Assembly (NCBI RefSeq): GCF_008831285.2
Contig: NC_045149.1
Span: forward strand, 15,404,578 to 15,464,577
Origin: Nymphaea colorata
Taxonomy: Eukaryota > Streptophyta > Magnoliopsida > Nymphaeales > Nymphaeaceae
DNA: 60,000 nucleotides
Direction of reading: 5' to 3'
Positions within the stretch are counted from its first letter, which is position 1. Each line of letters starts with the position of its first letter. Made by a program: the position numbers and the translations under genes. A model generated the notes under the pieces. The model saw nothing but the letters and a program-made list of their open reading frames with translations. It ran no database searches and had not been told where the DNA came from. This document shows, piece by piece, positions 1 through 9,997 of the stretch.

Positions 1-545
1 CTGGACTCGCAACCCCATCTCCATGTGTGAAAAAATGATCGGACTGTGTAAAGCTAGACGTAGCATTTCCAACAAGAAGCTCGTTCGGCAATAGTACATT
101 GGTCAATGGAGGACGATTTCTCAGCAGCTTCTGAATTATGATCAGGAAACAGCCTTGGTTCTAGTTCCTCTTTACTCAAACACTTGATGGATTGTTTTGG
201 AAGGACCACCTATCTGCTCATTAGGAAGGGTTTCGTTCGTTGATTTAGTTGTTAACGTAGTTCTCTAACACTTCGTAGACTCTCCGACCGATTCACCTCT
301 CCTTCGATGCCTATTGCGTTCTCCTTAATTGATATTGGTAATCCCAATTTTCCTTTGTCATCTATTAGGCATCCTATTTTGTTATATATTTTTCATTTTA
401 TTGTCTTTTCATTTTATCGACAATTTCGCAAATCTTTCCTTGAATGTTCAGAATAAGAGATTTTGAAACATCTGGGTTATTTGAATCCAGCATCTCTCTA
501 GTCTTCTTGATTTCTGATGTAATGGACTTGACTCTCTCTTCTCAA
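1..545 (-). pseudogene. Partial, decayed copy of exon 1 of the KIN14B-interacting-protein-like gene
   Basis: This stretch aligns at high identity, in the same orientation, with 13608-14120, the part of the minus-strand gene coding roughly for residues 372-543. The copy is broken. A serine codon of the parent has become a TAG stop at 265-267. A 7-base insertion near 133-139 and a 1-base insertion in the T-run near 195 shift the frame. About 60 bases of AT-rich filler (about 376-425) replace a short parental segment. Similarity ends near 545. The copy begins at or before the window edge, so its full length is unknown. Because it lies inside one exon, the sequence cannot tell a DNA-level duplication from a retrocopy. 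I see no sign of function. Confidence 0.88.
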
Positions 546-1194
546 TCTTTTGGTTTGGATCTGGATGCAAACGTCGAGCGAAAGATTTGTACTTCTCCCT
601 GATGTCTCAAAATTTGACCAGTTGTATCCAATTCATATGCACCTCTAGGTATCGAAAAGATTAGAATGAAAATGATCTCATATAGACTCTACAAGAATCT
701 GAATGGGGCTTGTAAGAGAAAAATCAAAGCTGCTTTGATTTTGTTTTTCTTAATTTGCTTTTTATTTGCTTTTTTTAACATGGAAAGAAGTGGACTGGTC
801 AAAGCTACAGCTGAGTGAATCCTTTTGAGTTTTTTTTTTGGTCAAATATGCAACTTTGACATGGGCTGGTGTGTGAAATTGCCTGTAGGAACCAATATAA
901 ATTTGCACATTTCTATATTGCTATCACATGCCATGTAATTATGTACATATCGAGGGTACTAAAAATTTTCTGAAATTTGTGACAATGTGGAACTTTAAAA
1001 TTTTAACTTGATGCCCTGATGTATGAGCGGTGAATACTACGTCTAGGCTACGCTTTGAGCTGCACCTCATTTTTGTGTGTGCGTGTGTGCGTATTACTTT
1101 TCTCATATGTTCAATCATAGAGGATTGTGGTGTCCAACCTTTCCTTGAGGTTTCTCAGAGTCATCTCTTCCCTGCCTCGATTTAACGAAAGGAT

Positions 1195-1197
<3 letters not shown>

Positions 1198-1228
<31 letters not shown>
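1198..1228. repeat. (GA)n microsatellite
   Basis: About fifteen consecutive GA dinucleotides, read directly. Confidence 0.95.
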
Positions 1229-1230
<2 letters not shown>

Positions 1231-1424
1231 CACGGGAGTGTAAGCCCCGTTTAGTTAGTCTAACGATGTTAGCCCGAGTGGTATAACTCTAGAACAGCCA
1301 AATATTACAGAGGAGGATCCATCACAAACTCAGGCTCCACACACTTCTCTGCCTGTTGCCGGACAGGGAGGGCGACGGAGTACCACTGCAGTCCCTTGTT
1401 CCCACTTTGCAATTTCTGCAGAAG

Positions 1425-1425
1425 T

Positions 1426-1468
<43 letters not shown>
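1425..1468. repeat. (GA)n microsatellite beside the copia insertion site
   Basis: GA repeat with one AA interruption, ending a few bases before the target-site duplication of the copia element. Confidence 0.95.
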
Positions 1469-1473
<5 letters not shown>

Positions 1474-1478
1474 CCTTT
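1474..1478. repeat. Target-site duplication (CCTTT), left copy
   Basis: CCTTT directly outside the 3' LTR, matched by CCTTT at 6316-6320 directly outside the 5' LTR. The match fixes the LTR outer ends. Confidence 0.85.
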
Positions 1479-1733
1479 TCTTTGAGTTGGGGAAGGTAGT
1501 AGTTGAGAGGGAAGAACAAACTGGAAAACGTAAGGTAGAGAGAAAGAGCTAATGTTATGCGAGAAAGCGATACTCAAATTCTCATTTATCATATATATAT
1601 ATATATATATATATATAGTATGTAAAAGAGATGTATATACATGTATAAGACTGTCAATGGGATACAGCTGTAGACAACTATATTACAACTATTTCGTAAC
1701 CGATTCTGAATTTTCTGGACTGACTTTCTAACA
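1479..1733 (-). repeat. Copia 3' LTR
   Basis: About 255 bp, colinear with 6070-6315. In element orientation it begins TGTTAG and ends CAAAGA. It contains an (AT)n tract near 1590-1617 whose length differs from the partner, and small indels at about 1524, 1654, 1700 and 1725. Confidence 0.92.
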
Positions 1734-1744
1734 TTCTCCCCCTC
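1734..1744 (-). other. Polypurine tract of the copia element
   Basis: Minus strand reads GAGGGGGAGAA immediately before the 3' LTR start TGTTAG. The stop codon of the RNase H frame overlaps its 5' edge. Confidence 0.88.
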
Positions 1745-2393
1745 AAGTTAGATCTTTCATATTTTGAAGACCTAACTTGCAACATAACCTATGAAATATA
1801 TCTTTACACACAACTTTAGTTAGAATGTCTGCAAATTGGTTCTTCGAAGCAACATGTTGTGTTTTTATGATTCCTAACTGAATTTTTTCTCTTAGGAAGT
1901 GACAGTCAATTTCAATGTGTTTCGTTCGTTCGTGAAACACGGGATTATTTCCAATGTAAATTGCAGCCTTGCTATCATAAAAGAGGTTCATTAGTTGTTC
2001 TACATTCATCTTCATGTCTTGTAGCAAGTATTTTATCCATAGCAGTTCACACACAGTGAGAGCCATTGCTCGATATTCACTTTCTGCGTTTGATCTGGCA
2101 ACAACCGTTTGTTTCTTACTCCTCCAAGAGACCAAATTATCACCAACGAAACAATAGTAACCAGTGGTTGATCTCCTGTCATTTTGATTTCCTACCCAGT
2201 CAGCATCTGCATATCCATATACTTGTAGGTGGTTGTTTCTTCTAAACATGATGCCCTTGTTACTTGTCTTCTTAAGATATCTGAGCACATGATGGGCAGC
2301 TTCTACAAGAGGTTTTCTAGGGCTGTGCAGAAACTGACTTAGCAAATTTACTACGTAAGTGATATCTGGTCTAGTAGCTGTCAAGTATAGCAA
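1743..2393 (-). pseudogene. pol: Copia RNase H domain
   Basis: About 216 codons, open. It shows TRPDI near the start, the RNase H pattern YADADWVG, SNAESEYRA and a C-terminal ADILTK. The frame differs from the upstream RT fragment, so a frameshift lies between 2393 and 2525. The stop overlaps the polypurine tract, as is common in copia. Confidence 0.92.
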
Positions 2394-2524
2394 TTTACCA
2401 ACTAACTTCTAAAAACTTCTTGTTTCATGTATTAGCTCTCCGTCATCATGCCTCAACTTCAAGTTTGCTTCCATTGGAGTATCAGTTTCTATACAATCTG
2501 TCATTTATGTTTCATGTAACAGGT

Positions 2525-2836
2525 CTACAACATATCTTTTTTGACACAAGAATATGCTTTTGGTTTATGTATTATTTCCATGCCAAGAAAATAGTGTAAT
2601 ACTCCTAGATCTTTGATCTCAAAGCATTTCCTCAAAACTTTCTTGGTTTTTTCAATAAAACTCATATCTTCTCCAGTTAAAATTATATCATCAACGTAGA
2701 TAGCAACAATAACTATTCTCTTGTTGGTAGATGCTACAAATATAGAATGATCAGCACTACTCATCTTATATCCTCCTTCAATCAGTTTTGAACTCAATCT
2801 GGGCGACTGCTTAAGTCCATGTAGTGACTTCTTCAA
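2525..2836 (-). pseudogene. pol: Copia reverse transcriptase fragment
   Basis: Contains the palm motif IYVDDIILTGED and the downstream IKDLGVLHYFLGMEI motif of copia reverse transcriptase, preceded by SLHGLKQSPR. Upstream finger sequence (2840-3320) is present but broken, and a stop at 2525 ends the frame. Its catalytic YVDD is intact, but the domain is not continuous with its neighbours. Confidence 0.9.
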
Positions 2837-3322
2837 TTTGCACTCTGTGGCTGAGTGTCGTGTTGAACATGTAGTCCTTGAGGTAATTCCATATAGATCT
2901 CTTCTTCTAGGTCTCCGTGAAGAAAAGCATTCTTCACATCAAGTTGATACATTTTTTAATTCTTTACTACAGCTGCTGAAAGTAGTATTCATAATGAGCT
3001 CATTTTTGCAACTGGGGCAAAAGTCTCATGATAGTCAATGCCTTGTTCCTGTGTAAAGCCCTTCACTACCAGTCTTATCTTGTAACGCTCCACCTGCCCA
3101 CTACTATCATACTTGATTTTATATGTCCATTTGCAGCTAATCAACTTTTTTGTTTGGAGGTCTATCTACTAGCTCCCAGGTCTGATTTTTTTCCAGGGCT
3201 GCTAATTCCTCATGCATTGCTTTCCTCCATTTATCTTCGGCACTAGCTTGTCCATAAGTATGTGGTTCACTTTCATGGGAGGGAGTTATATTAGCTTTGT
3301 CGTTTTTCTGAACATGATATGT

Positions 3323-5035
3323 CTAGTAATCATTATATCTGGCTGGTCTTCTTCTTATGTGATCAGCCATTCTATTTTGAACACTTTCAGTCACACCCAC
3401 ATCCAAGTGGGAGTTGTTGCTTGCCTCTTCATCAGCCAAATTGGTACCATCATCATTGTCATTTGCCATTGGAAGAGGTATAACAGGCATGAGATCATTG
3501 TTTAGGTCATTCTCCCCTTTGCTGAAAGCATCTGGTATAGTTTCAGTATAGAAGGGTATATTCTCCATGAACTTGACGTCTCTGGATACATACATTTTGT
3601 CTTTTATAGGGTCATAGCACTTATATCCTTTCTTGTTAAAGGAATACCCTTGAAACACACACTTAACAGCTCATCTTTCAAGCTTGTGTCTTGCACTTTC
3701 TTGTACATGAACATAACACACACATCCGAAGACTCTTTAGTGTTGTAAAGAAGGGGGTCTACCATTCAGGATTTCTAATGGGCTCTTGTTGCCTAGTGTG
3801 TGGCTTGAGGTTCTATTCATGACATGGCAAGTGCAGGCTACTACTTCACACCAAAACTGTGGATGAACATTCATGTAAAACATTAGAGATCTGGCAATGT
3901 TTAGCAGTTGTCTATTTCGTCTTTCACTTACCCCATTCTATTGGGGAGTACCCCTACGAGTGGTTTGATGTAATATTCCTTGTTTGGTTGTGACCTCCTC
4001 AAATTCTGCATTATTATATTCTCCTCCATTGTCTGACCTTAGTGTCTTAATCGTGTGATTGTACTGAGTAGCTATGCACTGAAAAAATTGTCTAAACGTA
4101 AGAAATACGTCGCTTTTCCTTTTCAAGAAATAGATCCAGGTGGCTCGAGATTTGTCATCTATGAATGTAACAAAGTATTTATATTCATATCGTCCAGTTA
4201 TAGGGGCTGGTCTCTAGATATCAGTGTGTATCAAATCGAAGCATGACTCAGCGACATATTCAGAATCTGTAAAAGGCAACCTAGTCATCTTAGCCAGGGT
4301 ACATGCCTCACAATCATCTACTAAGAATCTAGAGCCTGGAAACATAGTCAACAGGACTTTGTATGACCCACTCTGTAGTGCCATATACGAGCATCACTGG
4401 CAGTTTTTATTGCAGTGTATATGCTCGGGTTGTGCTCTTGAGTCAAGTGGTACAAGCCATTTGCTTCTCTGCATTCACCAATCTTCGTCTGATTCTTGTT
4501 GTCTACTAATATCACCTTTCACCTTTTTTCCAACGAAAATTATATAGCAGCTCAGAGCATTACTCAATTTGCTAACAGATATCAAGTTTGTTGCACACTT
4601 AGGTACATACAATACGTCATGCAATGTAATGTACTGATTTATATAAACAGAGCTATATCCTACTGCAGATGTAGTCGACCCATCAGCTAGTTTTACTGAT
4701 ATATGTTTACCATACTTGACATTATATAATAGTTCTAAACAGGCGGTCATATGATCTGTAGCTCCACTGTCAACTATCCATGTTGAGTTATTGGAACGAG
4801 CCAAGAAAGAGCAGGGTAAAGGGTCTGAAGTCTTACCTTTTTCTGTTCCCAGTTTAGTTGTAAAAGCAAGGTTGTTGCAGGTAATTTGTTTGAGCAGACG
4901 TGTGAGCTCAGCGATGTCATCTTCACGTCTGAGTCCAAAGTTACGAGCTTGTCCTCTCCCTCTGTTTGGGCGGCCATTCAGGTTCCAGCAACGTTCCCTG
5001 GTGTGGCCTTGTTTCTTGCAATAAGTACAGAACAG
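3323..5035 (-). pseudogene. pol: Copia pol 5' part: protease and integrase remnant
   Basis: The frame is open from the zinc knuckle through the aspartic protease signature DSGATDH (about 4750-4770). It then breaks near 4500. A pre-integrase segment with NGLYHL follows near 4450 in another frame, then stops near 4380-4400 and 4220. The integrase core contains SDNGGEY (about 4028-4048) and GTPQ-stop-NG near 3940, where a TAG replaces the conserved glutamine. More stops occur near 3735 and 3670. The C-terminal integrase region continues to about 3323. It is typical of an old copia copy, with nonsense and frameshift changes spread over the gene. Confidence 0.85.
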
Positions 5036-5820
5036 AGAACTTCATCCTCGATCGAACCTGGTATCTGTGTGAGGTTTTTCCTGTCTCTTGGAGCAATCTG
5101 GGATGTTTCTGTCTTAGCGACAAATGCAGCCTTGTCAGCAAGTGCATGTTCTTTCTTGAATTTGTCTTCCGTCTTCATGACTTGTCGTCTGGTTTCTTCT
5201 CGTTGTATGATGGAACAAACATTGTTGAAGGACGGAAAAGGATAAGACATGAGAATCTGACTTTTTAGATAGTCGAACTCTGCTCCTAGCTCAGCGAGAA
5301 GCTTGAACACTTTATCTTCATCAGCTCTCTGTTTCAGCACTTCCATGTTAGGAATGAGGGGATCCCACATCGCTTTAAGGGAGCTTAGATATGCATGAAA
5401 TTGCTTCTCTCCTTTGTTAAATCATGCTATATCCTGTTGTAGGAGATAGACCCTGGCCAGGTTTTGGCCTTCTCCATAGATCTCTGCTAGGGTGTCCCAA
5501 ATTTCTTTGGCCGAATCAAGGAATAGAAAGCTCTCTACAATGGTGGGCTCCATCGAGTTTAATAACCACAACATTACAACTCGATCGTTAGCTTCCCATT
5601 CTTCGTAACTCAGATCGTCTTTCTCAGGAGTTGTAATCTTTCCATTGATGTAGCCGATTTTTGACTTTCCACATAGGTATAAGCTTGCTGATTTCACCCA
5701 AACCACATAGTTTCCACCGTTGAGAGGTGTTGTGGTGATTTTGAGAGTCGGATCTGACTCCTTCATGACTGCTTTCACAGTAGGAATTTTGGGGTTTTGA
5801 TTTTCTGGTTCTGCCGTCAC
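4978..5820 (-). pseudogene. gag: Copia gag (capsid) remnant
   Basis: Starts at the ATG at 5820, about 250 bp inside the 5' LTR. The N-terminal part has the copia gag pattern, including a GGNYVVW motif and a later EIWDTL motif. The frame runs to a TGA at 5422-5424 and then resumes unchanged, so this is a single nonsense change. Further on it reads gag-like sequence to about 5030, where the frame shifts just before the zinc knuckle. The CX2CX4HX4C knuckle (CTYCKKQGHTRERC, about 4990-5035) is intact but in the next frame. No functional full-length gag can be made. Confidence 0.88.
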
Positions 5821-6056
5821 TACTAAGAATCCCTCAAGCTGCAGAATCCACGCTCACCGCACCAGTTGGGAAGCCAAGACCAGAAAACGGAGACCTAGCC
5901 CGCGGGTTCTTCCCTCCTTTTGTACAGAAACAAAAGCCCTAAACTTTGGGAAGTCGTCGACACCTACGGAAACCTCAACGTTGATGACTTGTCGCTTGAT
6001 CAGCTGTAGGTGTTCACGTTTGCCCTTGAGAAGATGAGATTTTAGTATGTCTGTCT

Positions 6057-6069
6057 GGCTCTGATACCA
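6057..6069 (-). other. Primer-binding site for initiator-Met tRNA
   Basis: Minus strand reads TGGTATCAGAGCC immediately inside the 5' LTR. This is the usual plant copia primer-binding site, complementary to the 3' end of initiator-Met tRNA. Confidence 0.92.
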
Positions 6070-6315
6070 TCTTTGAGTTGGGGAAGGTAGTAGTTGAGAG
6101 GGAAGAACAAACTTGGAAAACGTAAGGTAGAGAGAAAGAGCTAATGTTATGCGAGAGAGCGATACTCAAATTCTCATTTATATATATATATATATATATA
6201 TATAGTATGTAGCAGAGATGTATATACATGTATAAGACCCATTGTCAATGGGATACAGTTGTAGACAGCTATATTACTGCTGTTTCGTATTCTGAACTTT
6301 CTAGACTGACTAACA
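6070..6315 (-). repeat. Copia 5' LTR
   Basis: About 246 bp, partner of 1479-1733. Its inner end abuts the primer-binding site without spacer. It carries an (AT)n tract near 6178-6206. Confidence 0.92.
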
Positions 6316-6320
6316 CCTTT
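6316..6320. repeat. Target-site duplication (CCTTT), right copy
   Basis: Partner of 1474-1478. Confidence 0.85.
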
Positions 6321-6778
6321 GCCCATCCTGCTATCCAGCCTCTTGTCCGTCAGTCTGCGCTTGCAATTAGTAGTTACTACATGCATCTTTCTGCATGAGT
6401 CAGAAGCCTTTCTTGGCTTTGCATGTCCATGTGAATCGCCGTAGAAAGATAGCCTTGATCTCGTTTGTGTTTGCATTGTCTCGTAGAAAGTTAGCAGAAA
6501 AGAAGTATACTTGCTTGCAGGAAAGCTTATTTGTAGTTAAACATAGTTATTGTTTATTTACAAAAGGAAGTAAAAGAAACGTGCTTCTATGAAGATTCAG
6601 AATACATTCAATACCCTCTCAACTGCTTCTGATTTCCCATCCAAATTTATTGTGTGTGTGTGTGTGTATGTGTGAAGAGAGAGAGAGAGAGAGAGAGAGA
6701 AAGGCAGTGGCATACACAATAAGAAAAGATCTGGAAAACAACCTCATCCCTGCGTGCATGGGAATATTGATTTAGATC
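6321..6778. other. Short intergenic stretch downstream of the oxidase pseudogene
   Basis: No gene seen. It contains a (GT)n tract near 6650-6673 followed by (GA)n near 6676-6700. The sequence right after 6320 should be the natural continuation of 1473 before the copia insertion. Confidence 0.6.
6650..6700. repeat. Compound (GT)n(GA)n microsatellite
   Basis: TG repeats followed by GA repeats, read directly; about 80 bp past the oxidase stop codon. Confidence 0.92.
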
Positions 6779-8536
6779 TCAAGCTGCAGGTGACTCGGAC
6801 TTCCTGTTCAAGTATTCAATCATTCTGTTGGAGACACAATAAGCCGCTGACTGAATGGTAATCATGGGATTGACCCCAACTGCAGTAGGAAGCAGACTCC
6901 CATCACAGACAAACAGCCCATCTGCTTCCCAACTATGCCCATTCTCATCCACTGCACCTTCTTCCTCATTTACACCCATCCTGCAGCTTCCCAATGGGTG
7001 TGCAGAGCAATACGTGGTCCACAACTCGGAACGCGAAGCCATACCCCCTCTTGCTACTACTCCTTCCAAAAACTCGTCCAAATCCTCCTTTTTAATCCCC
7101 TTTGCTTTGAGACGTTGTCCATCACTCTGCAACGTACCAACCTCACTCGCACCCGCTGCAACCAAGATTCTCAAGACAGTCCTTAACCCGTTCGTCAGGT
7201 TCTCCTTGTCCACCTGATGGAACTTGTAGGTGACTCTGTCATCCTCCTTCACTTCACCAGAACCCACGTCTCTAGCAAGTGCACAGAGATTGACTGTCCT
7301 GGAATACTTAAGTATCCTTTCCTTCATATCTACAGCGGACACCCATGGAGTCAGTGCAGCGTAGGTTGCTGGTCCAAGGGCCGCAGCTTCTATGATGACC
7401 TTTGGACTCTTTTGCTCTGATAAAAGTTTGTGTATGGAAGTTATTATTCCACCTTCAAAGGCCTTGCCTTTGAAGCTTGAATCCGATTCAGGAAAGTAGC
7501 CCCACGCTAACAGTACAGGGTGCAAGTGCAGGTGCCTTCCTATGTTTGGGTTCTTGAGCCCACTAGAAATAAGTAAAGGGGGTGTCAACAGCGCCCCTCC
7601 TGCTGAAACACTCAGTTTAGCACGGATTAGTACTCGCCTTGTGAAATTTGAATTTCTGGGGTCACAAACTCGTGCCAAAACTCCCACACATCTCTTCTTT
7701 TTACTCCCACCATCTTCATTTCTCTCTTCAAAGACGAATTTCTCTGCCTTTAGTCTGGTTAAAATGACTGCACCGCAGTTTACTGCATCCACCAACCAAG
7801 TGGAATCAGCTCCTTTCTTATCTCCAGTCGGGCAACCGTAGCTGCACTGCCCACAGTAGTGAGCTTCCGATGAATTTGTAGGTACAGATTCACAGTCCAA
7901 GCCAAGGGATTCGCACCCAGCTCTCAGTACCTTGTTTTGTAGCCCTTCCTCCAAACACTTTTCCACAACACCCAGCCTTCTCCAGACAACATCCATGGCT
8001 TCCTGATACTCCTGCCTGCCAAATGGTGCAAGCCCATGATCATTAGCCCACTCCCTGGGCACTGGCTCCGGGCTCTTGATTGAAGCTGACCAATTGATTG
8101 CTGATCCACCACCGACGGTTGACCCTGCCGTGACCAAAATATTTGAATCTAGTGTCGCCAGTTTGGCTCATTTTGGTACATTTCCTCCATGGAGGGACCT
8201 TCTAACAATGAGTAGTCAATCAACCCAGAAGTAACCTCCCTTCTCCATGACCACCACTTTGTAGCCGGACTTTGCTAACAAGGCCGCGGCGACGCTGCCA
8301 CCGCAACCCGAACCAACAACCACTGCATCACATTCTACTGTGTAGAGGTTCCTCCTGTGGTCTTCAGCAACTCTGAGGCCATGGTTACTGAGTCTCTGCA
8401 ACAAACTGCTTCCATCCTTGGCAGAAGTGTCGACGACTCCTTTATCCAAAGGTCTCTCTCTGGTGGGCTCTCCCCTGTCTTGGGTTACGTCATAGCCGAC
8501 GGTCGTCCAGAAACGATTCTTCATGTCTTCATCAAC
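6779..8536 (-). pseudogene. Long-chain alcohol oxidase (FAO, GMC oxidoreductase), truncated and frameshifted
   Basis: Family role: FAD-dependent oxidation of long-chain fatty alcohols to aldehydes, usually membrane-associated. The frame holds the FAD-binding motif VVVGSGCGG followed by [35 protein letters not shown], the catalytic-region motif [11 protein letters not shown] and the C-terminal [15 protein letters not shown] splice acceptor at 8537-8538 precedes GTTGATGAAGAC, so the ATG at 8524 is internal. The family's N-terminal part, roughly 150 residues with membrane segments, is not visible upstream to 9997. Just after GGYFWV the unit TCAA is duplicated (8216-8223), giving an in-frame TGA at 8216-8218. 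The conserved DYSLLEGPSM then reads in another frame. Near 8165 the original frame returns and runs about 460 codons to the stop at 6779. Most likely a young pseudogene; an assembly error at the duplication is the alternative. Confidence 0.85.
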
Positions 8537-9997
8537 CTACACTTTGCAAAACCAATCAAGTTAAGTATTCTCGTGTACCCTTATCCATCCTTTCCATGAA
8601 AATCAAGGCCAAAAATAAAAAGAATAACGTAAATGCTGCCTTGAATACCCATTTTCATCTGACATTGACACAGGACGGTTCCTTAGCCCGATAACTCTGC
8701 TTGTCTTCTTACTCTACATATTCTATGGAAGAAACGGTACATACAGAAAGCTAATAAATGAGGATTGGGAGCAAGGAGCAGGTACGACATTAATGTGTGA
8801 CACCAGTAACAAACCGTAGAGAGGAGTGGTAAGGAGGCAGGGACGGAAAGGGCCCTGGCAGAGGCCATGCAAAAAATTATAATTTAATGTAATATAAAAA
8901 ATTTTAAAAGTTATACTTTGGCTTTAGCTTGGTCGACGAACATTTTCTATTTTAACTTAATTTGTTTAAAACATGCCTCAATTTTCTTTTATTGGACAAT
9001 CCGTGTGAGATAAGCACGTCCCAGGCCCATCTTCTTTTTGCCCTTTTCTGATTAAAAAAAATCTTTAGGGAGAAGTTATCCTGGATAACTTCCGCTGAGT
9101 TTGACGGCCTGCTGGAAGTCATGGACATTCTTCATTTCAATATCCCATGAATCAAACACGTCCCACGGGTTTCTACCTGAGTAGAGAACAAAGTTCAGTT
9201 ACATGGTATATGGCAAATGAGTTGGGATTGGGGCTGGGCCCTCTTTCACATCAAGACATAGACCTGTCACTTGCCATCACTGCTGAGCGCGGAATTTCAC
9301 CCTCCGTTTTTATTGTTTTCCAGTTTTAGCTTTGCCTTCTGTTCCCCAAAGTTCTCATTGAAGCACCAGGATTACAAATTGGGTTGGGGCTAAGCCAGCT
9401 TATGTTCACCTTGTGTTAATACTTTGAAATGATTTGTAAGTAGGGCTGGCGCAAAGTCATGAGTCTGACAGTGACTCCAATTAATAAATATAATTGACAT
9501 TGCGGGGATGCAATAAACACATCCAACTCACGTATGAACCTTTGCATCCTTTCCTGGCAGTATCATGCAGAAAAAGAGATATAATGCATATGTATGGTCG
9601 AGGTAGTACCACATAGGTGCGGCAATCTACTGACGAGAAGTCGAGAACTTGGACAAACCGAAAGGTTAGAAAGGTGCTCATAAATGCCCTTTTGGGTACT
9701 TTCTCAGCCATGAAATCTCTGCCAATAATGTTCTTAATAACAGTTCGGCTTAGTATTTTGCCCAATACTATGTGACCTTTAGAAATCAATATATTCAAAG
9801 AAAAGATTCTTGATATTCCCCGAATAATACCGTTTCACAGTTGGGGCACAGTCGCACAGAGCACTGCTTCACAATTACAAACTGATACAAAAACATATTG
9901 AATTACTATTAACTGCTAAAAGTATCAACTGAAGCAGCAAGCAGATATAGGATACAAGCATTGTCATTCGGTGTATGTGCATATGTACATAAACGAA
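8537..9997. other. Intergenic DNA between oxidase pseudogene and WD40 gene
   Basis: No recognisable coding exon. It was searched on the minus strand for the missing oxidase N-terminus without success. The 8875-8960 part is very AT-rich. Open frames here (for example 9481-9798 minus) have no recognisable family. Confidence 0.55.

Larger units (their letters stand above)
546..1473. other. AT-rich intergenic DNA with GA microsatellites
   Basis: No coding frame with recognisable homology. It holds a (GA)n tract near 1199-1228, a second (GA)n tract near 1425-1468, and a short TG-rich run near 1074-1090. The copia element is inserted just after the second GA tract. Confidence 0.6.
1479..6315 (-). 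mobile_element. Ty1/copia LTR retrotransposon, structurally complete but frame-broken
   Basis: A 4.8-kb element on the minus strand. It has two LTRs (6070-6315 is the 5' LTR, 1479-1733 the 3' LTR), a primer-binding site complementary to initiator-Met tRNA directly next to the 5' LTR, and a polypurine tract next to the 3' LTR. The 5-bp duplication CCTTT flanks it at 1474-1478 and 6316-6320. The domain order gag, zinc knuckle, protease (DSGATDH), integrase, reverse transcriptase (YVDD) and RNase H places it in copia, since integrase precedes RT. Coding is interrupted by several stops and frame changes, so it is non-autonomous now. By eye the LTRs differ by about nine substitutions and several indels outside the AT tract, so it is not a very recent insertion. 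Confidence 0.95.

Noticed and set aside
9481-9798. 105-codon minus-strand frame downstream of the WD40 gene
   Set aside because: No family, no splice links and AT-rich codons; likely chance.
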